From Saccoglossus kowalevskii (Eukaryota; Hemichordata; Enteropneusta; Harrimaniidae): a stretch of DNA of 15,192 nt. Numbering within the stretch: position 1 is the first letter of the stretch; every line of letters begins with the position of its first letter. The stretch covers positions 195,500-210,691 of the forward strand of contig NW_003151763.1 of the NCBI RefSeq assembly GCF_000003605.2. The letters are read 5' to 3'. A model generated the notes under the pieces. That model was not told where the DNA came from. It worked only from the letters and a program-made list of their open reading frames with translations, and did no database searches. Positions 1-9,138 of this stretch are shown here, piece after piece. Position numbers and translations under genes: made by a program.

Positions 1-2480
1 ACCCCAAGTAATATACTCTGATTACATTTATGTTTGCGGCTATTACATTTGTGGAAAAAAAAACCACGTGATATTAAGGATTCTAAGCAATGATGGACGT
101 ACGACATATACACAGTAGCGTGAACAAGAGAATGTTATTCATATTATATTATATTATATTGTAAGCACTATGTTGTCACATTTCCATTTGGTTTTAAATC
201 TTACACAAACAAAAAAAAAATTGTTCGACTCGCACATCAAAGATATAGTGGCTGTCTCTGTATATTGCGTATCTGGAAACAAACAATTTAACATCATATA
301 AAACATTCTACCGTGTGAGTGTATGAAAACAAATATTAGCTAGAGAAAACACAATTTGGATTTCTTGGTATGTTCGTGCCCCCAGGATTTCAAATGGTTC
401 ACCCCTAATAGTGTTATAATCATATATGAATATCTTGTATAGTCTTGAATTATAGTACCTATCGGTAATATATACATATTGTTAAATAAATGAATATATA
501 TAAATATCGCTGGTGTGGCCTTATTTAAGACCGCTCTGTATTACTCATTTAGTACATATCTATGTGATGCATAAAAAGACTGTATTTAGTAATCTGTTTG
601 AGCAGAACGCAGATGAATAAAATTTACAAACGTATGAATACTGACAAGGTAGATTGAATCATAACAAATATATAATGCACTGACACATATGTAAATAATT
701 TTCGTTTTCAAATTGATTAATATACCTATTCGTGTGCGGAACATGTTTACATGGTGTTAATTTCACGTACAATGTGCAGATCATTACAATGACTTGTATT
801 TGAATAATGTTTGTGGTTAGTCAATAAAGACCTGCAACAAGATATTTCCGAATTTTGTTAGATGAAAATTTACACACGAACTACATTTTACGCACCTTTG
901 ATTTGAGTTAATCAAACTTAAAACTATTAAAAGTTGCTGTATTTCTCACATGTTTCAAAATTTCATACTAGATATAATTTTAAGCAGATATTTTCGGTCT
1001 TTATCTCCACATCGTTATTAGAAGATTGTATACGCTTTCTATAACGTACTGAACCAGTTACCAGATTTAACAAGTCCTCTGTTGCAATCCACTAAAGAGT
1101 TCGAAACTACACAGCGCCAGCAGTGGCTGTTCCCGACTCTGTGCGTCAAGCGTCAAAGCGTTAAAATTGTCAATATATTTTACACGCGTTGTATGCACGT
1201 CGCTATGGGTCTCATATTATACACGACGCGACGCGATGACTATAGCTATTATTTATTCTCTCATTTATCATTTATCAGTCAGTTGGTTTATGTTTGTGGA
1301 TTCGTACCGGTAAATTGTTCGGTATATTGCATTGAATACCGTTCTATTTCTATGCACTAAGTTTTTTTTCAAAGTTATACAATAATATAGACAATCCACA
1401 CAGCAGTCAAACTGAATCAAATAATTGTGCTATAATCTTCCTTCAAGCATACATGCAGATGAACCCTTTTTCTGAGCTATTACATTAGAACGTGGTTTTC
1501 TTCCATATATATATTATAAATCTTTGTGCATTAACCTGGTGGTAGATGCAAATGATTATATTATTAAATATTTTTACTAAAATTATTATTAATATAATAC
1601 ACAAAAACGCAATACAATAGGTCAGACGCATCCGGGCATTTCCCGTGGATTATCATTTCAAATATCCACATTTATACTGGTGCATGCTGTAAAAATATAG
1701 GTACTATTTAGTGGCATTACCCGTACCAATATCACAGTTTACCAGACAAATGCAGGTGAGTCAGTTATTAGATATCTAGTCTATCCGTTCCTATAGTTAT
1801 TTAAAGCAATGTATCAGTCAAGCTCAGAGTGGCATACGAATTGAGTTTTGCTCAATATTACAATCCAGGTCTGTAGCAGTCTATGAATTGTTAGATACCT
1901 GTATTGTTGTTTCATGATATCACTCATTTTCAAAACAAATTTGGGCAATACTGATAACGTACTACTGAGTAATAGTCAATTTCTTGACCTACATCATGTA
2001 CATAATATATTTTGAGAACACATGTACATTTGAATGAATAAAGGCGTTAATCTGCAAAATTATTGAATTGACTGCATAGACAATCTCTATGAATAATTAC
2101 TATCAAAACGAGTTGTATGTCCGTTAACCAACATAATGGCAATGTATGCATCTTTAAACTGATAATAGTTCAAGCACCAAACACTTCTCATTACTACACT
2201 TATTCAACAAAACGACAGACATTTTATTATTTGATGTACTGAAATGGTACTTACCTGACAGGATTACGACAGATAACCGCTTACCCAGTTATAGGCATGC
2301 ATATGCTAATTTTTGTGGGCAGATTTATTTAGCATAATGATCATACAATATTATTGATTGTTAACAAACATGGCAAATATTCGAGTCGTCTTGAATAAAA
2401 TTCGTTTAAATATTCCTACAATATCATAGGACCGAATTAGAAAAAAAAATTCTCTCTATACTTTAATTGAATTGGTATGT
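1..2480. other. AT-rich intergenic DNA, no gene seen
   Basis: About 2.5 kb of AT-rich sequence with dense stops in all frames. The only sizeable open frame (1082-1360, +) begins at a TTG, has no recognisable domain, and its composition does not stand out enough to call it coding. A short (ATATT)4 run lies at 141-160. Several AATAAA hexamers occur (for example 2037-2042), as expected by chance at this base composition. They could mark the 3' UTR of a gene further left, but no exon is visible to support that. Confidence 0.6.
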
Positions 2481-2499
2481 TTCATTGATAGTGGGAAAA

Positions 2500-3850
2500 C
2501 TGATTGTTGATAGAAAAGAAGAGGTAAGAATAATATCAGAATTTGAAAGATTCGAGCAGCTGATTAGCCTCGAAACTAAAACTAAATTAAACGCCCAATG
2601 GGGTGAAAAAAGATAAGAGCTTATGATCAGGGACATTTAGATACAATGATAATCCGATCACGAGCTAGGTGGGTGGAATACATGGAAAGTATTTTGAGAG
2701 CCAAAAAAGAAGACAAAAAATATGTGAATAAAGTAATGACAACCCTTATTAAAATAACAGTAGATGAGGAAATAACTATCGAACTAACAGAAAATAATAC
2801 TAACCAAAACATTAACAATGGTGAACAATTTAGACACATTTTTAATTTAGAAAAATTAAGTCACTTTCTGATGATGATTCCTGACTACGTGAGAAAAGCA
2901 TTACTAAACATTAACGTTCGATAGCATTGAGTAATATGGCAAATGTCGGGTAGCGATGGTTTCACGGTTGATTTTTACAATTTTTTTTAGCCAGACATAC
3001 AACTCTCTATTATCCTATATATCGCTGATGTCATTCACTCGGGGACAAAGGATTATCATTTTACTCACAAAGCCGAACAGACATACGAGATTTCTAATTA
3101 ATAATGATTATAAAATTGCGGCATCTTGTAGACGATGTTAAAGGAAACATTATCAGTGAATCTCAAGTAGGGTATGTAGATACTTAATATGTATGATATA
3201 ATACATTTTTCTAAACAATATAATATCCCAGGTTTATTGCTGTAAGTCGACTTTAAAAAAACATTTACAAATTTGGCCTTGGTGAAAATATTATAAATTG
3301 AGTTACAAATGCCGAGTAAAATTATGCTTAAATGGGAATAAATTTTAATCGAATCAGATATTGAATGACATTTAATATTTCCTACGTCATTCAGAATAAC
3401 AAGAGAAATATGGACCGGAAACAATAGAACATTTATTTTGTGAATGTGATTTTATTAGAATGTTTTGGTTACATTTTAGGCTTTAGTGATATAAAAACTA
3501 CATTAAACGATATATTATTGGGTATTATAAACACTTGGAAGTGATAGGTATTTTGATCTTGCTCTGTAAATTGCACATTTATTACTCTGAAAAATTATTA
3601 ACATATATTTAAATATAAATACATCCAATATTCAAATGTAACTACCAGACAGACATCGCCATTTCTAATTTTGAAGTTGACTACAGCGTAATACAAAGGT
3701 TGGAATATACTAGGTTCAACTAACACGTATTACCCGTTGTTTTAAATTATGTATCAGTATAAGGACTCAATATATTGTTTTTTTCATTTTTCTGTTCAAC
3801 TCATTTTCTGTTTTGTATTTGTCCTCTATAAATAAAGAAATAAATAATTA
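2500..3850 (+). mobile_element. Decayed L1/Tx1-like LINE (ORF2 relic)
   Basis: Conceptual translation in shifting frames shows the order of a LINE ORF2. The linker after the endonuclease reads RSRARWVEY near 2655-2685 and KKYVNKVMTTL near 2717-2750. A reverse transcriptase block GSDGFTVDFYNFF follows at 2949-2987, interrupted by a stop and then PDIQ. Next come INNDYKIAA near 3100-3120, NIISESQVGYV near 3147-3179, and KQYNIPGLLL followed after a stop by VDF near 3215-3255. The C-terminal knuckle-like segment ETIEHLFCECDFIRMFW starts near 3418, followed after a frame slip by SDIKTTLNDILLGIINTWK. The catalytic palm with its [FY]xDD motif is missing, so a large internal deletion separates the RT start from the C-terminus. 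The 3' end probably lies near the A-rich tract around 3830-3855 (AAATAAAGAAATAAATAA). The element cannot be active. Both boundaries are approximate and no target site duplication was found. The block order is seen directly; the L1/Tx1 assignment rests on knowledge of those families. Confidence 0.85.
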
Positions 3851-4103
3851 ACTAAAATTATTATTTATTCCTTAATTCATTGCATTTTCTATTTAATTTT
3901 ATTTATCAACTACGTATTTAAATAGATTTCAAACCCATATGTTGAAAACTCTGACAATAATTCCCTTCATTTATTAATTGTTTTATTTATTCAATTAAAC
4001 ATGTTATTTATTGCTTTATTTGTGTACACTTGTAATATTGAACTTGTGATATATTTATTATTTCAGCTCTCTGGTCACCATTACCTTTGTTGAAATATAT
4101 TAA

Positions 4104-4259
4104 AGCGGGGGAGTCGTCACCTGCGCATGCGTCAGATGGTCATGGCGTGTCATTGTTTATAAACAAGCATCTATCCATGAGCCTTTGCGCTTTTAGCGTG
4201 TGTTGTTATCGTCGCTTGGGATTCAATTCCCGCGCGTGCGCAGTGACGACCCACCCGCT
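4104..4259 (+). mobile_element. TTAA-flanked MITE, family 1 copy A
   Basis: A 156-bp element with imperfect terminal inverted repeats. The left end reads AGCGGGGGAGTCGTCACCTG and continues CGCATGCG. The right end is the near reverse complement, GCGTGCGCAGTGACGAC then CCACCCGCT. TTAA lies on both sides (4100-4103 and 4260-4263). It has no coding capacity. The internal segment TGTTGTTATCGTCGCTTGGG recurs in the copies at 10333 and 11358. TTAA target duplication is known for the Kolobok and piggyBac superfamilies, so a transposase of one of those types probably mobilised it. Confidence 0.85.
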
Positions 4260-4263
4260 TTAA

Positions 4264-6420
4264 TATCCGTCAACAGTTCCAGCGCGATATACGTCATTTG
4301 CAAACATACATCTCAGAACAAACCAGGACTTGTAACATTAGTAGCAGGGGTTGAATTATAATACTGATTACATGGTATTCTATAGATTACAAAAACGCCA
4401 CATCAAATCTCGCGTCAAATTGTTTATAACTTAAATATAGCTAATTTTGCTTACTATTTTAAAATATGTTTGTCTGAAGAAATTGTGTTTGTGGTTTGAA
4501 AACTGATTGACAAGCACCAAAACATCTTTAGGATATTTATCACAACATCCTGGATGAAACTTTTTTTGAAGTGAAGCAGTAAAAATACTTAACTACCATA
4601 TAGCTATCTACCTTCCATTTCATTTGACACCGTGGGAAATAAGGTGTTTCCTGTGGGGTTGGCAGTTGAATGTACCACAAGACCACCTCCTTGGTGCAGA
4701 CTCAAGACCTTTGTTAAAGGAGGTGCACTCAGATACATCAGAAGTTCTAGCTTTCAGAGGAGTGAAATTCCAGCTCACTCATAAGATCCTGTTTCGAAAA
4801 GGCAATGTTGATGGGAGTCAAAAGAACACAGACCCTGTGCCCCACCACAAGCAGGAAGTAGTCACACAACTCACGAGATCAATAGATAGGAATTTCCTCA
4901 TTATCCAAGTGATTCTCAGGAAATGGACACAGAAATTCTCTGAGTTGGTGGATTATACAGAGGAAAGGGTATAATCAAAGAAAAGACAAATGTTCACTTG
5001 ATGTCGAAATCTGGGCTGTGTCATTTTTCCTCTTCCATTTGCAGTACCATTTCTTATGTTGTATTGGGCTTCTTCTACGCATTCAAACAGTGCTGATCTG
5101 CCTAGCAGTCCCATCATCTGAACCAAGACTACACAAGCTCAATTGCCAAACCATGTTGTAAAAAGTGTGACACCAAATGCATTACTTCAGTATATAGGTT
5201 ATTTTCACTAGATTTACAGTTGATTGCTTCAACATTTTGTACAGTATATTATATGTCGTGGTTTAGGTGAACTGTGAGGTTCAAAAACCTATTTTGCTTT
5301 AAAATCTGATTTTTGTTGGTGATTATGAGTAGACCTCATTTTCTTTATATAGATTTTGTCCTTTAGAACACATTTTCATTACTTTAAATTTGAGAATAAC
5401 ATTTGTTCAAACTCTAAACACAAGTCAGTCCCAAATTATATATTGAATTTCAAAATCTCTATTTCATCAGTCAGTGATTTTTTTTTAGCCGGCAGGATTA
5501 ACCAAATAGTTTATGTCACTGTCTTCAGTTCCCTTTCTTTTGAGTCTTTTTTGATTTTGTTGGCAGAACATGCCTGCATAGGAGCTGACCTTACAGGAGG
5601 ACCACACGATTTTAAATAGTCTTTCAAAGCCTTGTATGTATTAAACCTTAGCCTTGTCATGTAATTCTTTGTTTAAACTCTAATTCTCGATCTGGTTCGC
5701 TTTGGACAACATGGTGGACTGGCTGATTGTGTCACTATTTGGAGTACCCTAATAAGCATATACTTTATAAGCTGATGTTCAAATATATACTTTGAACCTT
5801 ATAAAACTATTATAAACATATGTTTCTCGTCTCAAGCATCTAATTATATAGGCACATCCAAGTCAATGTACCAAGGTGGATGCAGTTCTATCTGGGATCA
5901 ATGGCTCTGTTGTCTCAAATCCCCTTTCAAACGTAGCTGGTTGGCTTTCTAAACAAAAATGGGCATTGATACTTACTGCTGTACACTTGCTCCTAAATGC
6001 CTGTCTCTACGAGGGGAGCTAACACAACATTTATATTGACACTTGGCCATCGATGACCCCTCATGCACACCAACAATTTCATGCACAGCTTATCATGTGC
6101 ACTGTATGCACCATGTGTGCTGCAAGTGCCCCAATGAGTTAAGTAAAACTTTTGGTCAACATCTTGATTTAGATTTGATTGTGTGTCATGAATTTGTTTT
6201 TGCGTATCTGTTGGTCGACTTAATTAACTGATTATTAGCGAATTGCTGTGTTATGTCTGTCATCGTTTAGGTCTATTTGAAGTTTTGGACGGAACTTGGC
6301 TCAGTGATTTGGAACAAATTACGAGATATCCGTCGCGATTCTGACAGTTGGTATTCATAGTTATTAATGTAGTGAACGATTAATCAAAAGATATGACGTA
6401 TTCAGTACTTAGTGTGATTG
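4264..6420. other. Unassigned intergenic DNA with an orphan open frame
   Basis: No gene can be supported here. The clearest open stretch is 4624-4974 (+, 116 codons), which opens at a TTG, has no ATG-based start and matches no family I recognise. It could be a worn repeat or an exon of an unseen gene, but no convincing splice sites bracket it. It contains a 9-bp inverted repeat, CACCTCCTT at 4684-4692 and AAGGAGGTG at 4717-4725, around a 24-base spacer. Open frames at 5356-5619 and 6043-6231 are short, also lack ATG starts and show no domain. Confidence 0.4.
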
Positions 6421-6960
6421 GCTTTATGATTGAAGGTTACGCCCTAGAGTCTTTTACTGTTTTGTAATTGGTTAGAGTTTTGAAAATGAATAAAGAGAGT
6501 TTGAGTTGGTCTTGGGGAGCACAGCACGATAAACGCAGTAGCGACAGAGCAGTCCTGGAGAGCCCAGGGGCGAGCCTTGAGGCAGTCCAGTCTTGGGCTA
6601 GTCTTGGGTCAGCCTTGCGAGAGTCTTGGGGACTTTTCCCCAGGGCGTTGTGTCTTATAGAGTGCTCCAAAAGATCGAATAAGACGAGAGCTGAAACGTA
6701 TTTCGTTGTGTGTGTCTTATTTGACTGTAAAATTAAAGTGATTTTCCCGATCCCGTACCTCAAGGGGACGAGATAGAGAGACGAGACGAGTTTCCCCCCC
6801 CCTGGCACGTGTGGAGAACCCAGAGAGAAGAGATTTACCCCTGACACGCACATACTTTTTTCTAAGTGACGACAGTTGGGGCTTTTGGAGCTGATTGTGG
6901 CAATCGCGATGAATATTCTTCTTTTGTGAAGCATCGGGTTTGTTCATTTTTGTCTTTATT
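6421..6960. other. GC-richer island: possible solo LTR or old promoter
   Basis: Base composition rises sharply here relative to the AT-rich flanks. On the + strand there are two ATTGG (inverted CCAAT) motifs, near 6417-6421 and 6467-6471, an AATAAA at 6488-6493, a tandem 11-bp array, an ATTAAA near 6733, and a C9 run at 6794-6802. Frames are open on both strands (6437-6934 minus, 165 codons; 6468-6776 plus, 102 codons), but neither resembles a known protein. The mix of promoter-like and polyadenylation-like signals in about 500 bp resembles a solo LTR. No TG...CA ends, target duplication or primer binding site could be fixed. A CpG-type promoter is the alternative. Confidence 0.3.
6551..6632 (+). 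repeat. Degenerate 11-bp tandem array
   Basis: The last four units are contiguous and each 11 bp: AGTCTTGGGCT (6589), AGTCTTGGGTC (6600), AGCCTTGCGAG (6611) and AGTCTTGGGGA (6622). Upstream, looser units continue the pattern: AGTCCTGGAG, AGCCCAGGGGCG, AGCCTTGAGGC and a truncated AGTCC. The period is not a multiple of three, which argues against a protein-coding origin. Confidence 0.8.
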
Positions 6961-7988
6961 GTTTAGCTGTTTCGTTTTCACTTTGCTTCCGGCATTGAGG
7001 CAAATGCTGCTACATTACCGGCCTTGTCTTGTAATGTTGTTTTAGAAAATTACTCAAAACATGTCGCTGATGCGGGTAATATCTGTATTGGCCATTAGAA
7101 GGGGAGCAAGGGGGGTAGCTGGTACAGTTTACAGGAAATAAAAACGGCATTTTACAGGAAATTAAATGAAAGTTTCACTTACAGTGAAAAATAGGTTTTT
7201 ACACTACAGATGAAGCAAATTCCTAATTACATTTTACATTTGTATAATATTTTTGATAATTTGAGTTTAAGAATCAAAATTGGAAATTGTGTACGAATTA
7301 AGACAGTTAATTTGGAAAATGCTTTAAAGGCTTACCAAAAATAATATCTTTGTACAAATTACGGACGAATAAAATAGCTGAATACATTTTACACCTTGCC
7401 CATGTCTACGAATTTACGTTTTTTATTTATTTTATTATTACGATCCTCCTATTAGTATACTAGCACAACGTATTGTAATTGACAAATTTCCAATTTAATT
7501 ATACAAAGTAATCACATTGCCACAACTTACATATTGCATTTAATTATGGAATAATGCTAGTAGAAAACAGTCACAACCAATTTATTTATTTATATTTTTC
7601 TCCGAATTTCAGTGTATGCATATAATCCTACATAATACACTCACTGTGCTACTTTGGTCAATATAATCAGAACGACAGGGTACTCACTGCTTTTTCAAAA
7701 TGAGTCAGTGACGACGTCAATGCTTCGCCGTTTGTGGTCGAGCCTATGACTTCAGTGCACCTCGTCCGACTATTTGAGTCTTAACACGTCCATTTCATTG
7801 ATGAGTGTGTACAAATCTCATGCCATTCAAGACAGTTGGCATCAATTTCTTAGTATCTTGGTCGTTTCGGTTCAAAGTGAATACATTTATGTAGGAAACT
7901 CAAACTTAAAATGCAACATTTCATCAGGGTTCTTTGATGCGACAAAGTACCGCACACTAAAACATCCCATTGCCGATAAAGACACCAG
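6961..7988. other. AT-rich intergenic DNA upstream of SV2
   Basis: No gene is supported. There is a short direct repeat TTTACAGGAAAT around 7128 and 7152. A perfect AP-1-type site TGAGTCA lies at 7701-7707, followed closely by GACGTCA (half of a CRE-like palindrome) at 7713-7719, about 1 kb upstream of the SV2 start codon. These could be distal regulatory sites, but single motifs of this length are expected by chance in a region this long. Confidence 0.4.
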
Positions 7989-7992
7989 TTAA

Positions 7993-8278
7993 AGGGCGGT
8001 AGTCGTCGCGCCACGAATGCACAAGATATATGGTCCTCATATAAACAAAGATGGCGACTTTGACTGTTGCGCAGATCAACGAGTACAAACTGAGATTTTA
8101 CCACGATTTAATTTTCAGGTAATTGGAATGTATCGAAGAAGTCACCAGCGGTAATTAGTGCAAGTCGTGCCCAGGTCAAACCTCATACTTGTGATTTCTA
8201 TTAGAAATATGATTGAGGGTAAAATCAATGTTTATCAACACAAATGTCGCTCATGCGCAGCGCGACGACTACCGCCCT
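7993..8278. mobile_element. TTAA-flanked MITE, family 2
   Basis: A 286-bp element with perfect 19-bp terminal inverted repeats: AGGGCGGTAGTCGTCGCGC at 7993-8011 and its exact reverse complement at 8260-8278. TTAA lies on both sides (7989-7992 and 8279-8282). The body has no open frame of note. TTAA duplication with an A/G-rich 5' terminus is what I would expect of a Kolobok-type element; piggyBac ends usually start with CC. The perfect TIRs suggest a fairly recent insertion. Its right end lies about 475 bp upstream of the SV2 start codon and 215 bp upstream of the octamer motif, so it sits just outside the likely proximal promoter. Confidence 0.92.
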
Positions 8279-8493
8279 TTAATGATATTTTACTAAAACA
8301 ACCAAACGAGGATGTAAGGTGTTTTATCTATCTATCTCAGCACATCTACAGTAATTGATTTACTGCGAAACTGTAACATCCGCCAGTTGACAAATATGGG
8401 CATATATTTTATTAATTATTCAAGTGGGTGACCTTTGGCACTGACATCATGTCTCACAGGATTGGGTGTTTTTGAAAGGATGGAGGCCGAATT

Positions 8494-8599
8494 ATGCAAA
8501 TTTTTAGTGGGCGGAACAGGAATCGTACAGTAAATATACTGGTACAGTAAATATACTTCGGTAGCGAAAAAACAGACCGAGGAAGCTGGGGTATAAATA
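8494..8599 (+). promoter_or_regulatory. Predicted proximal promoter of the SV2-like gene
   Basis: In order toward the gene there is a perfect octamer ATGCAAAT (8494-8501, POU-factor type), a GC box GGGCGG (8509-8514), a duplicated 16-bp motif (8525-8557) and a TATA box TATAAATA (8592-8599). Transcription would then start near 8622-8630, about 125-130 bp before the ATG at 8754. POU factors are common neuronal regulators, which fits an SV2 gene, but use of the site is inferred. An alternative is that the first exon is non-coding and lies further upstream, spliced to the acceptor-like TTTACTTTTGCAG ending at 8717. Confidence 0.5.
8525..8557 (+). repeat. Tandem duplication of a 16-bp motif in the promoter
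   Basis: GTACAGTAAATATACT occurs at 8525-8540 and again, identical, at 8542-8557, with one G between them (17-bp period). It lies 35-67 bp upstream of the TATA box. It may be a duplicated factor-binding site or simple slippage. Confidence 0.9.
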
Positions 8600-8664
8600 T
8601 GCCTGTGGACTCTGATGTTATCGAGGTTGAATATTGGCATTCTAATTTTTACACTATTGATTCA

Positions 8665-8757
8665 ATGTATTCACATCGTATACAATTCATAGTAAACACA
8701 TATATTTACTTTTGCAGCTACGTTGAGCGTACGGTTGACTATCGAACGCAAAGATGA
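8665..8757 (+). promoter_or_regulatory. Upstream ORF overlapping the SV2 start (ATGA)
   Basis: An ATG at 8665 opens a 30-codon frame whose TGA stop (8755-8757) overlaps the main ATG (8754-8756) as ATGA. It is present in the mRNA only if transcription starts upstream of 8665 and the acceptor-like site at 8717 is not used. If so, translation of the main protein would need leaky scanning or reinitiation, which would damp expression. Confidence 0.4.
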
Positions 8758-9138
8758 CAGACAGCGACTCGCTGGAGGAGATGCGTTTAGTGAATAACAT
8801 ACAACCGATATATTCATACACCGAAATTGGGGAGGAAGATGATGTTCAATTCGACTTGTCAGAGATGCAGCATCGCGACAAAATGGCGATTCCAAAACAC
8901 GACGGTAAAACGAGGACGACTGAACAATTGAAGGATTTGCACGAAAATGAAGTTAATATCCCCAAAGCTTACGAGACAGCGCTTTCTGAAGCTGGTTTTG
9001 GACGTTACCAGATTCAGTTATTTTTTGTATTAGGTTTAGGGATAATGGCGGACGGTGTAGAAGTGTTTCTAATGGGATACGTCTTGTCAAGTGCTGACCG
9101 AGAACTATGTTTAAGTGACTGGGAGAAAGGATGGTTAA
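8754..9138 (+). CDS. SV2 exon 1: cytosolic N-terminus and TM1
   Basis: This exon covers codons 1-128 plus one base (phase 1 end). The ATG is chosen because it is the first in this frame, follows AAAG and begins a continuous frame into TM1. The donor is GTGAGT at 9139. The N-terminal 87 residues are charged and rich in Glu and Asp, with no signal peptide, as expected of SV2. FFVLGLGIMADGVEVFLMGY forms TM1. The exon ends in EKGWL, with the serine codon split across intron 1. The 901-bp intron 1 shows no repeat or exon I can support. Confidence 0.95.

Noticed and set aside
1082-1360. 92-codon + strand open frame in the left flank
   Set aside because: It starts at TTG, has no domain or splice context, and is a length expected occasionally by chance.
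3098-3424. 108-codon minus-strand open frame
   Set aside because: It is antisense to the LINE relic, whose + strand frames match ORF2 blocks.
4219-4235. tRNA-like B box (GGATTCAATTCCC) suggesting a SINE
   Set aside because: It occurs only in MITE copy A through a 4-bp AATT insertion. The other copies lack it, and there is no A box at the right distance.
6437-6934. 165-codon minus-strand open frame
   Set aside because: It is long only because the GC-richer island has few stops. It has no domain, a competing open frame lies opposite, and it runs through an 11-bp tandem array.
7752-7771. REST/RE1-like silencer motif (TTCAGTGCACCTCGTCCGAC)
   Set aside because: It has an inserted base and several mismatches to the RE1 consensus, including in the GGACAG half.
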